From Pseudomonas pergaminensis (GTDB lineage Bacteria; Pseudomonadota; Gammaproteobacteria; Pseudomonadales; Pseudomonadaceae), in contig NZ_CP078013.2 in the NCBI RefSeq assembly GCF_024112395.2, forward strand, positions 186,001-250,000: a stretch of 64,000 nucleotides of DNA. The letters are read 5' to 3'. Under the pieces are notes generated by a model. That model was not told the origin of the DNA and ran no database searches. It saw nothing but the letters and a program-made list of their open reading frames with translations. Positions 33,939 through 42,624 of the stretch are shown piece after piece; the stretch's first letter is position 1, and each line of letters starts with the position of its first letter. The translations under genes were made by a program, and so were the position numbers.

Positions 33939-35033
33939 ATGGACGGTACTTCTGCAAGTCCCCAGCAGATGAACGCGCAACAGCGTTCGGCGCATATCCG
34001 TGAAGTGGTGCTGGCCGAAGGCGTGCGCCTGCGCCAGCAGCACCCCTGGTTGCTGCATCAGGATGCTTTGGGCGCAGGCATCCTGGCGTTTGCGCTGCTC
34101 GGCATGCTGGGCTCGGCGGCGCTCTACATCACCGGGCACATGGCCTGGTGGGTGTGCCTGCTGCTTAACGCATTCCTGGCTTCACTGACCCATGAGCTGG
34201 AACACGACCTGATCCACAGCATGTATTTTCGCAAGCAGCGCCTGCCCCACAACTTGATGATGGGCCTGGTGTGGCTGGCGCGGCCGAGCACGATCAACCC
34301 GTGGGTGCGCCGGCACCTGCATCTCAACCATCACAAGGTCTCCGGCACTGAGACCGATATGGAGGAGCGCGCGATCACTAACGGCGAGCCCTGGGGTTTT
34401 GCGCGGTTGCTGATGGTCGGCGATAACGTCATGTCGGCGTTTATCCGCATCCTGCGGGCCAAGACCTGGAAGCACAAACTGACGATCCTCAAGCGCTCGC
34501 TGCTGGTGTATGCACCGCTGGCGCTGCTGCATTGGGGCGCGTGGTACGTGTTCCTCGGCTTTCATGCCGCCAATGGCATTGCCAGTCTGCTCGGTGCGCC
34601 CATCGAGTGGTCAGCCGGCACCCTGCAGATGATGCAGGTGATCGACATCGCCGCCGTGGTGATCATCGGCCCCAACGTGCTGCGTACCTTTTGCCTGCAC
34701 TTTGTCAGCTCCAACATGCACTACTACGGCGATGTGGAACTGGGCAATGTGATCCAGCAGACCCAGGTATTGAAACCTTGGTGGTTGTGGCCGTTGCAGG
34801 CGTTCTGCTTCAACTTCGGCAGCACCCATGGCATTCACCATTTTGTGGTGAAGGAACCGTTCTACATCCGCCAGATGACCGCCAAGGTGGCGCACAAAGT
34901 GATGGCTGAGATGGGCGTGCGCTTCAATGATTTCGGCACGTTTGCGCGGGCCAATCGGCTTGGGTTTCCACCGCCTGCAGGGTTTCGATCAGCGCCTTCG
35001 CCGCAGGCGACAAGCGCACCCCAGCACGGCTGA
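33939..35033 (+). CDS. fatty acid desaturase-family membrane protein
   Basis: ATG 33939 has AGAGGA 8 bp upstream. The 364-residue membrane protein has histidine boxes HELEHDLIHS, HLHLNHHKVSG and HGIHHFV, with HFVSSNMHYYG as an additional histidine cluster; these bind a di-iron centre in desaturases and hydroxylases. Four or more hydrophobic segments are visible. Unlike DesA it has no C-terminal helical tail. Its end overlaps the end of a convergent LysR gene by 110 bp. The substrate cannot be told; an alkane- or lipid-hydroxylating enzyme is an alternative. It is probably controlled by the divergent AraC-type gene. Confidence 0.85.
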   Translation: MDGTSASPQQMNAQQRSAHIREVVLAEGVRLRQQHPWLLHQDALGAGILAFALLGMLGSAALYITGHMAWWVCLLLNAFLASLTHELEHDLIHSMYFRKQRLPHNLMMGLVWLARPSTINPWVRRHLHLNHHKVSGTETDMEERAITNGEPWGFARLLMVGDNVMSAFIRILRAKTWKHKLTILKRSLLVYAPLALLHWGAWYVFLGFHAANGIASLLGAPIEWSAGTLQMMQVIDIAAVVIIGPNVLRTFCLHFVSSNMHYYGDVELGNVIQQTQVLKPWWLWPLQAFCFNFGSTHGIHHFVVKEPFYIRQMTAKVAHKVMAEMGVRFNDFGTFARANRLGFPPPAGFRSAPSPQATSAPQHG

Positions 35034-35859
35034 TCACGCCGCAGCGGTTGTTCAGGCTGTCCAGGGCGTGAGGCAGGTTGCGCCAGTGCAGCACCTGCAG
35101 TTCGCCACGGGCAAAGGCGTCGACGAACGCTTCTTCGGCGCCCAGGCCAATGGCGTCGGATTGCCGCACGATAGTGGCCAGCGCAGCAAACTGCTCAAGC
35201 TCGATGGCGGGGGCAAAGTCGATGCGCCCGCTAAGGTTGGCCAGCAGTTTGCGAATGCCGGGTGCGATCAGTGGCGTCGCCAGCGGGTAGCCGAACAGGT
35301 CGTTGGTGGACAGGCTGTCCTTGGCCAGCAGCGGGTGCCCCGCGCGGCAGAAAAACACGCTGCGCCGAGGCGTCAGGGCCTGGGTCTGAAAGTTCGGGTC
35401 GGCCTCGAAGTGCCGCACATCGGCAATAAAGAATTCGATTTCTTCACGGTTCAGGCTGCGCCCAAGTTTTTCCCAGTTATCCACCTGCAAGGCGGTGCGC
35501 ACCTTGGGGTAGGTGGAGATAAAGCGCGCCATGGCCTGGGGCACCAGGTTCACCGACGCCACGGCATCGCTGCCAAAACGTACTTCGCCGGCATCGAGTT
35601 TGGTCATGCGCGTGACTTCATGGCTCAGCAATGCGGCGCCTTGCACCAAGCTCAAGGCGTGTTGCAGGACCACTTGGCCTTCCGGCGTGGGGCGCAGGTC
35701 TTTATTGGCGCGGTCCACCAGCACGCAGCCAAACTCTTGCTCTAGCCCCTGGATGCTGCGGCTGAACGCCGGCTGCGTGATACCCATGGCGTCCGCCGCG
35801 CGCACAAAACTGCGGTGCTCGTTGAGCGCGATGAAGTAGCGCAGTTGGCGAAGGTCCAT
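34924..35859 (-). CDS. LysR-family transcription regulator
   Basis: A 311-residue LysR protein: N-terminal winged HTH (MDLRQLRYFIALNEHRSFVRAADAMG, ITQPAFSRSIQGLEQEFGC) and a two-lobed co-inducer domain (about 90-300). An unusual point is that the final 36 codons lie antisense to the desaturase C-terminus. It has no divergent target gene: to its right, after 97 bp, is the 3' end of an MFS gene on the same strand. Its regulon is therefore unknown. Confidence 0.88.
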   Translation of the reverse strand: MDLRQLRYFIALNEHRSFVRAADAMGITQPAFSRSIQGLEQEFGCVLVDRANKDLRPTPEGQVVLQHALSLVQGAALLSHEVTRMTKLDAGEVRFGSDAVASVNLVPQAMARFISTYPKVRTALQVDNWEKLGRSLNREEIEFFIADVRHFEADPNFQTQALTPRRSVFFCRAGHPLLAKDSLSTNDLFGYPLATPLIAPGIRKLLANLSGRIDFAPAIELEQFAALATIVRQSDAIGLGAEEAFVDAFARGELQVLHWRNLPHALDSLNNRCGVISRAGVRLSPAAKALIETLQAVETQADWPAQTCRNH

Positions 35860-35956
35860 GGTATGCCCGGCATCCTGTAGGGGAACCGGGATTTTAAGGG
35901 CGATGCTTATTCCGTCAATGAAGCATGTTTGTTTTATCTAGATCTTAAATGCATAT

Positions 35957-37126
35957 CTATAGAGCCGGCGCCGTGCGGTAGGTGGAGGGGCTGAATACCC
36001 GGGTCACCACCAGCATCGCCACCGCTGTCACCGTCAGCACCACCCAGGCGCTGACAAAACTGCCGGTGAGTTCACGCAGCCAACCGGTCAGCCATGGCGA
36101 AATTGCATTGATCAAAAAGCCCACGCCTTGCACGAACGCCGCCAGTTGCCCGGCTTGGCGCGGGTCGCGGTGGTGGTCGAGGGTCAGCAGCAGGCTCAGG
36201 GCGAAACACGCGCCCAGGCCGAAGCCGCACAGCGCCACCCACAGGTGGGGAAACTGCAGCGGCGCGATCAACAGGCCGAGGTAGCCAATGGTCTGGGCCA
36301 GCAGGCTGATCCACAGCAATGGCCGGCGGTCGACTCCGCGTTGCGCCAACACCGGCATCAACAGCGCGGCGATCACTTGGAAGATGGTCATGAACGCCAG
36401 CAATGAACCGCTGGGCAACACGCCCCAACCCAGCTGCTGATAGTAAGCCGGCAGCCACGCCACCATGCTCATGTAGCCGCAATTGACCAGGCCGAAGTAC
36501 AGCGCCAGCAGCCAGGCGCGGCGATTGCGCAGGCCCTGGAAGGCAGGCGCCACCTGGAGGTTTTTGGCTGCGCCCAGCGGCAACCAGGCCCACAGCAGCA
36601 ACGCCGCCAACGCCGGCAACAGCCACACGCCGAGCCCGGCCTGCCATTGCTGGAAGTGGCTGGCCGCCACCGGGCTGAGCAGCGCCGCCAGGCCGCCGCC
36701 GGCCATCAATGACGCGGAATACACGCCCATCGCCACCGGCACGCGGTGATGGAATTCACGCTTGATCATCGCCGGCACCAACGCCTGGATCAGCGCCACG
36801 CCGGCACCGCCAAGCAATGCCGTCACCAGCAATGTCGACCCCTGGCCCATCAGCCAGCGGGCCAGGCACGCCAACAGGATCATCACCAGGCCCAGGGCGA
36901 TGCCGCGTCGCTCACCCAGTTGCGCTTCCACGCGCACGCCTACCAGCGCCACCAGGCCCATGCACACCACCGGCAAACTGGTGAGCAGGGCGCTGCTCTG
37001 GAAACTGAGGCCGGTGGCCTGGCGGATCTCGCCGAGCAGCGGGCTGATGGAGCTGAGGATGGGGCGCAGGTTCAAGCCCAGGACCACCAGCAGGCCCCAG
37101 CCAGCGAGGGACTTATTCTGGGGCAT
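35957..37126 (-). CDS. MFS transporter, CynX/NimT type
   Basis: A 389-residue protein with about twelve membrane helices; GLNLRPILSSISPLLGEIRQATGLS in the first helix region is characteristic of CynX/NimT transporters. Its start overlaps the end of the deaminase gene by 14 bp, so the two are an operon. CynX members move cyanate, nitroimidazoles or similar small molecules; coupled to a deaminase, this one may carry a nucleobase or analogue. The LysR gene at 37681, divergent from the deaminase, is the probable regulator. Confidence 0.85.
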   Translation of the reverse strand: MPQNKSLAGWGLLVVLGLNLRPILSSISPLLGEIRQATGLSFQSSALLTSLPVVCMGLVALVGVRVEAQLGERRGIALGLVMILLACLARWLMGQGSTLLVTALLGGAGVALIQALVPAMIKREFHHRVPVAMGVYSASLMAGGGLAALLSPVAASHFQQWQAGLGVWLLPALAALLLWAWLPLGAAKNLQVAPAFQGLRNRRAWLLALYFGLVNCGYMSMVAWLPAYYQQLGWGVLPSGSLLAFMTIFQVIAALLMPVLAQRGVDRRPLLWISLLAQTIGYLGLLIAPLQFPHLWVALCGFGLGACFALSLLLTLDHHRDPRQAGQLAAFVQGVGFLINAISPWLTGWLRELTGSFVSAWVVLTVTAVAMLVVTRVFSPSTYRTAPAL

Positions 37127-37574
37127 GCAGGGTTTTCCATTCGCGATACAGGGCTGTCATGGCGGCGTCGGGCAGGTGCTGGATCGGCAAGCGCTGTTCG
37201 CTCACCGGCAAGCCCACTTGTTGCCCGATCGCCGCCGTCGACAAGCCAAACGGCTCGGCCATGGCATTGCTGGCGGCAAACACCACTCGCTCCACACCGC
37301 ACAGGTACATGGCGCTCAGGCACATGGGGCAGGGCTGGCCGCTGGCATAGATCACACAGCCGTCCAGGCGCGCGCCGAGCTGCTGGCTTGCTGCGCGGAT
37401 TGCCAGCAGTTCGGCGTGGGCGGTCGGGTCTTGGGTCAAGTGGATTTCATTCACGGCCTCCACCAGCACTTCGCCGTTGCGCGTCAGCACGGCGCCAAAG
37501 GGCCGGCCACCGCTGGCGACGTTGGCCTGGGCCAGTCGGATGGCGCGTTGCAGGTGCGGGTGATCGTCGGTCAT
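37113..37574 (-). CDS. nucleoside/nucleobase deaminase (CDA/TadA superfamily)
   Basis: A 153-residue cytidine-deaminase-fold enzyme with zinc motifs HAE (in DPTAHAELLAIR; the Glu is the proton shuttle) and PCPMCLSAMY (two Cys ligands). The spacing fits guanine/cytosine-type deaminases such as GuaD, rather than TadA. The C-terminal LPDAAMTALYREWKTL contributes to dimers in relatives. It is followed by an overlapping MFS transporter gene, pointing to salvage or detoxification of an imported amino-containing heterocycle. No further substrate evidence. Confidence 0.85.
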   Translation of the reverse strand: MTDDHPHLQRAIRLAQANVASGGRPFGAVLTRNGEVLVEAVNEIHLTQDPTAHAELLAIRAASQQLGARLDGCVIYASGQPCPMCLSAMYLCGVERVVFAASNAMAEPFGLSTAAIGQQVGLPVSEQRLPIQHLPDAAMTALYREWKTLHAPE

Positions 37575-37680
37575 GGGAACCCCTCTGGGCAGGATGGAGG
37601 GTGAAGTATGGGCAGCCGCCGAGGTATTCTGAAATTAAATATAACCATGCCAACCAGTGGCAAATGGAATGGTGAGCGTC

Positions 37681-38532
37681 ATGTTCGATCCTGTGTTGTT
37701 GCGCAGTTTTGTCGCCGTGGTGGATTGCGGCAATTTCACCCGTGCCGCCGAGCGCCTGCACCTGACCCAGTCCACCGTCAGCCAGCAGATCCGTCGCCTT
37801 GAAGACGCGGTAGCGTGCCAGTTGCTGGACCGCGATCAGCGCCGGGTGGTGGCGACCGCTGAGGGCGAGCGCCTGCTGGCCTATGCGCGGCGCATCCTCG
37901 CGCTGCATGAAGAAGCCGCCGATGTGTTGATCAACCAGCAAAGCGACGGTGTGCTGCGCCTCGGTGTGCCGGAGGACTTTGCCGCCGAGCGCCTGATGCC
38001 GCTGCTTTCGTCGTTTGTGCAGGCCTATCCCCGGGTGCGCCTGGAAGTCACCAGCGGCCTTGGCCCCGAGTTGCAGCGCCAGTACCGCAGCGGTGAGTTC
38101 GACGTATTGTTGGTCAAGCAGATGGGTGACAGCGATGACTGCCAGGCCTCGTGGCCGGAGCCGTTGTGCTGGGTCGACAGCCGCAGCACGCCGTCGTTGG
38201 CGCGCGACCCATTGCCGTTGGTGGCATTTCCGGTGGGCGGCCTGTATCGCAATGAAATGCTGCAACACCTGGAAGTGGGCGGCTGGCGCTGGCGCATTGG
38301 TTACTCCAGCGCGAGCCTGGCCAGTGTGTGTTCCGCGGTGGCGGCGGGGCTGGGTATCAGTTTGTTGCCCCGTCGAGTCGTGCAGGATGGGCATGTCGTG
38401 CTGGGTCCGGACAGCGGTTTGCCGAAGGTCCAAGGCGTGCGGTTGGCGTTGTACGGCCGCACTGGCTTGGGCGCGGCGGGGCAGAGCCTGCAACGGCAAT
38501 TGCTCGATTTGTGCGCAAACAGCCCTGCTTGA
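37681..38532 (+). CDS. LysR-family transcription regulator
   Basis: I chose ATG 37681 (MFDPVLLRSFVAVVDCGNFT), the usual LysR start; an in-frame ATG at 37657 adds eight residues. The HTH reads FTRAAERLHLTQSTVSQQIRRLEDAV, and the effector domain runs from about 88 to 283. It is divergent from the deaminase-MFS pair, with 106 bp between the start codons, so autoregulation and control of those genes are likely. The cavity residues give no clue to the inducer. Confidence 0.88.
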   Translation: MFDPVLLRSFVAVVDCGNFTRAAERLHLTQSTVSQQIRRLEDAVACQLLDRDQRRVVATAEGERLLAYARRILALHEEAADVLINQQSDGVLRLGVPEDFAAERLMPLLSSFVQAYPRVRLEVTSGLGPELQRQYRSGEFDVLLVKQMGDSDDCQASWPEPLCWVDSRSTPSLARDPLPLVAFPVGGLYRNEMLQHLEVGGWRWRIGYSSASLASVCSAVAAGLGISLLPRRVVQDGHVVLGPDSGLPKVQGVRLALYGRTGLGAAGQSLQRQLLDLCANSPA

Positions 38533-38772
38533 CCCATGCCTTTACTGAATATTTTTTATGCCTGAAAGGCATTCAAAAGTGGTGCCTCGGCGCCAGGCCA
38601 CGCAGGACGTGGGTTTGCCATTTCAGGATGGTTCATTTATTCAATTTAGATCTATGTATAACTTTAAAGATTACTTTAAGAGATAAGCGTCTGGCCCCGA
38701 TGATTCAGCCCTCGACGGCCTCCCATGCAGGCCTGTCGGTTTTTTTGTTTCAAAACCGTAGGGAGTGAATCA

Positions 38773-39588
38773 ATGGGCAATGTCCAGACCGCCGCCAGTG
38801 CACACGAGGCGCAATGGCGCCAGGCACCGAGCGGTGAGTTGGTCGACCTTGGCCGGCCGCACCGCGCGCCGTTGGGGCAACTGCGAACGCAGCAAACCCC
38901 AAAGCGTTTCTCTAGCCGTCGCGAAGGGATCCTGCTCGGTTTGCTGGTGCTGGCCTTGCACGGAGCGGTGATTTACTGGGTGAGCCAGAAGCCGACGCCG
39001 GTGCTGCCGATTGTGCCGCCGGAAATCCCACCGATGACCATCGAATTTTCGCAGCCGGCGCCGCCGGTGGTGGAACCGCCGCCGCCTGTGCCGCCGCCAC
39101 CGCCACCTGTGGTCGAGCCACCGCCGCCGGTCGTGGATGAGTTGGCCGCCAAGCCCGCGCCGCCCAAGCCGATTCCAAAACCCAAGCCAAAGCCCGTGCC
39201 AAAGCCTGAGCCCAAGCCCGCACCGAAGCCGGTCGAGCAGCCGCCTGCGCCACCCACGCCAGCCCCACCGGCCCCCGCGCCCGTTGCTCCGCCTGCGCCG
39301 GCGCCGGTAACGCCTGCTTCGGCCAACGCCGCGTACCTGAAGAACCCGGCGCCGGAGTACCCGTCACTGGCCCAGCGTCGCGGTTGGGAAGGCACGGTGT
39401 TGTTGCGGGTGCATGTCCTGGCCAGTGGCAAGCCGGGCGAAATCCAGGTCCAGAAAAGCAGCGGTCGCCAGCAACTCGATGACGCCGCACTGACCGCCGT
39501 GAAGCGTTGGAGCTTCGTGCCGGCCAAGCAGGGCGATGTGGCCCAGGACGGCTGGGTCAGCGTCCCGATCGATTTCAAGATTCACTAA
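38773..39588 (+). CDS. tonB: TonB energy transducer
   Basis: ATG 38773 has GGGAGTGA 4 bp upstream. The 271-residue protein has a cytoplasmic N-terminal extension of about 50 residues (longer than in E. coli, as is usual in Pseudomonas), a membrane anchor GILLGLLVLALHGAVIYWV, a proline-rich periplasmic spacer (PPPPVPPPPPPV, then Lys-Pro repeats) and a C-terminal domain with YPSLAQRRGWEGTVLLRVHV and SSGRQQLDDAALTAVKRW. It transmits proton-motive force to outer-membrane receptors. With exbB and exbD following it resembles PA0197-PA0199 (tonB2-exbB1-exbD1). Confidence 0.93.
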   Translation: MGNVQTAASAHEAQWRQAPSGELVDLGRPHRAPLGQLRTQQTPKRFSSRREGILLGLLVLALHGAVIYWVSQKPTPVLPIVPPEIPPMTIEFSQPAPPVVEPPPPVPPPPPPVVEPPPPVVDELAAKPAPPKPIPKPKPKPVPKPEPKPAPKPVEQPPAPPTPAPPAPAPVAPPAPAPVTPASANAAYLKNPAPEYPSLAQRRGWEGTVLLRVHVLASGKPGEIQVQKSSGRQQLDDAALTAVKRWSFVPAKQGDVAQDGWVSVPIDFKIH

Positions 39589-39642
39589 CTATTCGGCTGC
39601 GGTGTGTTGCACACGCCGCGACCTGCACAGAGGGAAGACATC

Positions 39643-40362
39643 ATGGCATTAGCATCTCCACTTGAATCCATCGAAAGCGCGGTGATCTGGCTGCTGGTGG
39701 TTTTTTCGGTCGCCACCTGGGGCCTGGCCCTGCTCAAGGGCGTGCAGTTCGGTCGCCTCAAGGCCCAGGATCGCAAGTTCCACAAACAGTTCTGGGCGGC
39801 GTCGAGTCTCGACTCGGCCGCCGAGCTGGCTGAAACCCAGCCAGGCGCCGCTGCCCGTGTGGCCCAGGCCGGTTATGCCGCGATCCAGGTGGGTGACGCC
39901 CCGCACGCCGCTGACCTGAGCCAGGCGATCAACCACCAGGACCGCCTCGAACGTGCCCTGCGCCAGCAAATCGTGCGTGAGCGCCGCTCCCTGGAGACCG
40001 GCCTGGCGGTGGTTGCCAGTATCGGCAGCACCTCGCCGTTTATCGGCCTGTTCGGCACCGTGTGGGGGATCATGGAAGCGCTCAAGGGCATCAGCGCCGC
40101 CGGTTCCGCCAGCCTTGAAACCGTGGCCGGCCCGATTGGCGCGGCATTGGTCGCCACCGGTGTGGGTATCGCCGTCGCGGTGCCTGCGGTGCTGGTCTAC
40201 AACTATTTCCTGCGTCGCCTGAAGCTGACGGCTGCGGACCTGGACGACTTTGCCCACGACTTCTACAGCCTGGCGCAGAAAAATTCCTTCCGTGTGCTGC
40301 TGCACCCGACCCTGAACAAAACCACTGCCAGTAACCCGCAAAAAGTGAAGGAGGCGTCCTGA
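39643..40362 (+). CDS. exbB: ExbB proton channel subunit
   Basis: A 239-residue MotA/TolQ/ExbB-family protein; start ATG 39643 after AGAGGGAAGAC. Three membrane helices are visible: SAVIWLLVVFSVATWGLALL near the start, then two flanking the conserved GTVWGIMEALKGIS region (VASIGSTSPFIGLFGTVWG, GAALVATGVGIAVAVPAVLVYNY). It forms the pentameric channel that, with ExbD, harvests the proton gradient for TonB. A spacing of 1 bp to exbD shows coupling. Confidence 0.93.
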   Translation: MALASPLESIESAVIWLLVVFSVATWGLALLKGVQFGRLKAQDRKFHKQFWAASSLDSAAELAETQPGAAARVAQAGYAAIQVGDAPHAADLSQAINHQDRLERALRQQIVRERRSLETGLAVVASIGSTSPFIGLFGTVWGIMEALKGISAAGSASLETVAGPIGAALVATGVGIAVAVPAVLVYNYFLRRLKLTAADLDDFAHDFYSLAQKNSFRVLLHPTLNKTTASNPQKVKEAS

Positions 40363-40363
40363 G

Positions 40364-40765
40364 ATGGCCTTTTCCACCCAAGACAGCGATGAGGTACTGA
40401 GCGAGATCAACGTCACACCGCTGGTAGACGTGATGCTGGTGCTGCTGGTGGTGTTTATCGTCACTGCGCCGCTTTTGACCAACGCAATCCCGATCAACCT
40501 GCCCAAGACCGAGGCCGTGGCCCCGGTGGAGCAGAAGGACCCGCTGGTGGTGAGCATCGACGGCGCCGGCAAACTGTTTATCAACAAGGACGAAATCCAG
40601 CCGGACCTGCTGGAGTTCAACCTGCAGGCGGCCAAGGCCAAGGACCCCGATGTGCGGGTGCAACTGCAGGCTGACGATGGCGTGAACTACGGCGAAGTGG
40701 CGCGAGCCATGGCGTCTATCGAGCGCGCGGGCATCACCAAGTTGTCGGTGATTACCGCACGTTAG
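40364..40765 (+). CDS. exbD: ExbD subunit
   Basis: A 133-residue protein with a single membrane helix containing the essential Asp in LVDVMLVLLVVFIVTAPL (family signature NVTPLVDVMLVLL), then a periplasmic domain. It completes the TonB-ExbB-ExbD complex. GGAGG lies 7 bp upstream and a hairpin terminator follows the stop. Confidence 0.93.
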   Translation: MAFSTQDSDEVLSEINVTPLVDVMLVLLVVFIVTAPLLTNAIPINLPKTEAVAPVEQKDPLVVSIDGAGKLFINKDEIQPDLLEFNLQAAKAKDPDVRVQLQADDGVNYGEVARAMASIERAGITKLSVITAR

Positions 40766-40789
40766 TTGCAAATGCCTCGACAATTTTTT

Positions 40790-40822
40790 GGCCGTCTCCT
40801 TGGCAGGGTGCGGCCTTTTTTT
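40790..40822 (+). terminator. terminator of tonB-exbBD
   Basis: A nested hairpin GGCCG...CCT TGGC AGG...CGGCC followed by eight T, beginning 25 bp after the exbD stop. Confidence 0.8.
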
Positions 40823-40938
40823 TGCGTAAAACCCATATGTATTTTTGGTTATTAATAAATAGCTTCTTATTCCTTAACGAATATAACACCCGTCCCTATA
40901 CTGTTCAGCAACGTTAAACGCTGCAGGAGGGCACACCC

Positions 40939-41520
40939 ATGCACAGCGAGTCGATTCGTTATCTGATCGTGCCGGGCTGGCAAGGATCGCCAGAAGATCA
41001 TTGGCAAAGTCACTGGCAGAACAGCCTGCCCAATAGCGCCCGCGTGGAGCAGGCCGACTGGCTGACCCCGCGTCGCGAAGACTGGGTCGCCGCGCTGGCC
41101 GAGGCCATTGCGGCCGACAGCACGCCGGTGATCCTGATCGCCCATAGCCTGGGCTGCATCACCGTGGCGCACTGGGCGGCCACTGCACCGGTGCGGTTTT
41201 TGCGTCAGGTACGCGGTGCGTTGCTGGTGGCGCCGGCTGATGTCGAACGTCCTGCTTGCGCGCCGGCCTTGCGTAATTTCGCCCCCATTCCAACCGACCT
41301 GCTGCCGTTTCCGAGCCAGGTGGTCAGCTCCGACAACGACAGTGCCGTCAGCGCCCCTCGGGCCCTGGAGCTGGCGCGCAACTGGGGTGCCGAAGCCGGC
41401 ATTCTGTCCGGCGCCGGGCATATCAATGTGAAGTCTGGCCACCAACGCTGGGAGCAGGGATTTGCTTACCTGTACCGCCTGCAAAGTCGCCTTGAGCATC
41501 ACGCCCGGCGCACTGCCTGA
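40939..41520 (+). CDS. RBBP9/YdeN-family serine hydrolase
   Basis: A 193-residue alpha/beta hydrolase: YLIVPGWQGSPEDHWQSHWQ (the family's first loop), nucleophile Ser in LIAHSLGCITVAHW, Asp in VVSSDNDSAVS and His in GAGHINVKSGH complete the triad. Members are small esterases of unknown natural substrate. An AGGAGG box precedes the ATG. It lies downstream of tonB-exbBD behind a terminator and upstream of a sigma-54-type regulator; PA0201 is the remembered counterpart in P. aeruginosa. No export signal. Confidence 0.85.
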   Translation: MHSESIRYLIVPGWQGSPEDHWQSHWQNSLPNSARVEQADWLTPRREDWVAALAEAIAADSTPVILIAHSLGCITVAHWAATAPVRFLRQVRGALLVAPADVERPACAPALRNFAPIPTDLLPFPSQVVSSDNDSAVSAPRALELARNWGAEAGILSGAGHINVKSGHQRWEQGFAYLYRLQSRLEHHARRTA

Positions 41521-41570
41521 ACATTTTTCAACGCCCCGTCCCTTAAGTGGATTTGGGGCGGGAGCCTGCC

Positions 41571-42497
41571 ATGAGTCTGCATGAAACCTACGGCCAGCCT
41601 TTGCTGACCTTTCCCGACGCGGAAAAAAGCCCGCTGAGTATCCGCGCCAAGGCGCTGGTGTTTGTCGATCCCCGTTCGCGCCAATTGCGCGAAGACCTCG
41701 AAAGCCTCGCGCCGCGCGCCTTGCCCGTATTGATTCGTGGCGAAACCGGTAGTGGTAAAGAGTTGCTGGCGCGGCACATCCACCGTGGCAGCGACCGCAC
41801 AGGCCTGTTTGTCTCGGTCAATTGCGGCGCCATCAGCCCGACCTATGCCGATGCGGAATTATTCGGTTATGCCGCCGGTGCCCACAGTGGCGCGGCCAGC
41901 AGCCGGGCAGGGTGGTTCGGTTCGGCGAATGGCGGCACCTTGTACCTGGATGAGATTGGCGACCTGCCGCTGCCGATCCAGGTGAAGCTGTTGGCCGCGC
42001 TGGAAAACCACGAAGTCACTCGCGTCGGCGCCCATCAGCCGAGCCCGGTGGATGTGCGCCTGGTCGCCGCCACCAGCATCGACCTGGCACAGGCCGTGGC
42101 AGCCGGCAAGTTCCATGAGCGCTTGTTTCACTACTTGAGCGAAGGGCGGCTGGACTTGCCAGCACTGCGCGAACGCGTGGGTGACATCCTGTCCCTGGCC
42201 GAGTACTTCCTGGGTATCTACAGCCAGCGTCTGGACCTGCCGGTGCCGCTGATCAGCGATGCCGCGCAGCGTGTGCTGGAGCACCATAGCTGGCCGGGCA
42301 ATACTCGTGAGCTGGAAAACGTCATTCACTTCGCGTTGCTGGTGAGCAGCGGCGACGAGATCCTGCCCGAGCATTTGAACCTGCCGGTCGCTGGTTCGCC
42401 ATTGGAACAGGTGCAGCGTATTTTCCAGCGTGCCAGCCCCGCCGAGCAGGAAACTCTGCGTAAATTCCTACATGAACAAAATGGAATATCAACGTGA
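41571..42497 (+). CDS. sigma-54 activator-type AAA+ ATPase lacking a clear DNA-binding domain
   Basis: I chose ATG 41571. The 308-residue protein is almost only an AAA+ domain: Walker A GETGSGKE, ELFGY, Walker B GGTLYLDEIGDLP, sensor LVAATSIDL, arginine finger region FHERLFHYL...LPALRERVGD and SWPGNTRELENVIHFA. The sigma-54 contact loop GAFTGA reads GAHSGA, and after the AAA+ domain only about 35 residues remain, with no Fis-type HTH. It resembles SfnR-like regulators of sulfone and sulfur metabolism, fitting the neighbouring sulfur-import genes, but activity with sigma-54 is doubtful. The end could be a truncation. Confidence 0.82.
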   Translation: MSLHETYGQPLLTFPDAEKSPLSIRAKALVFVDPRSRQLREDLESLAPRALPVLIRGETGSGKELLARHIHRGSDRTGLFVSVNCGAISPTYADAELFGYAAGAHSGAASSRAGWFGSANGGTLYLDEIGDLPLPIQVKLLAALENHEVTRVGAHQPSPVDVRLVAATSIDLAQAVAAGKFHERLFHYLSEGRLDLPALRERVGDILSLAEYFLGIYSQRLDLPVPLISDAAQRVLEHHSWPGNTRELENVIHFALLVSSGDEILPEHLNLPVAGSPLEQVQRIFQRASPAEQETLRKFLHEQNGIST

Positions 42498-42624
42498 ATA
42501 AAAGATATTGTTCGGGAATAAAAAATCTAGGTATTGTCCCTTCCACGCCGCGATAGCACTTCGCTGGCACACCTCATAAAAAACGGTCGTCAGAGACGCC
42601 CCGGAATTTCGATAAGGACACTGC

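Noticed and set aside
38533-38772. Fur box upstream of tonB
   Set aside because: The AT-rich stretch around 38630-38690 does not match the GATAATGATAATCATTATC pattern well enough to call.
42498-42624. Sigma-54 promoter before the MetQ-like gene
   Set aside because: TGGCAC is present near 42563 but the matching TTGC element at the right distance is missing.
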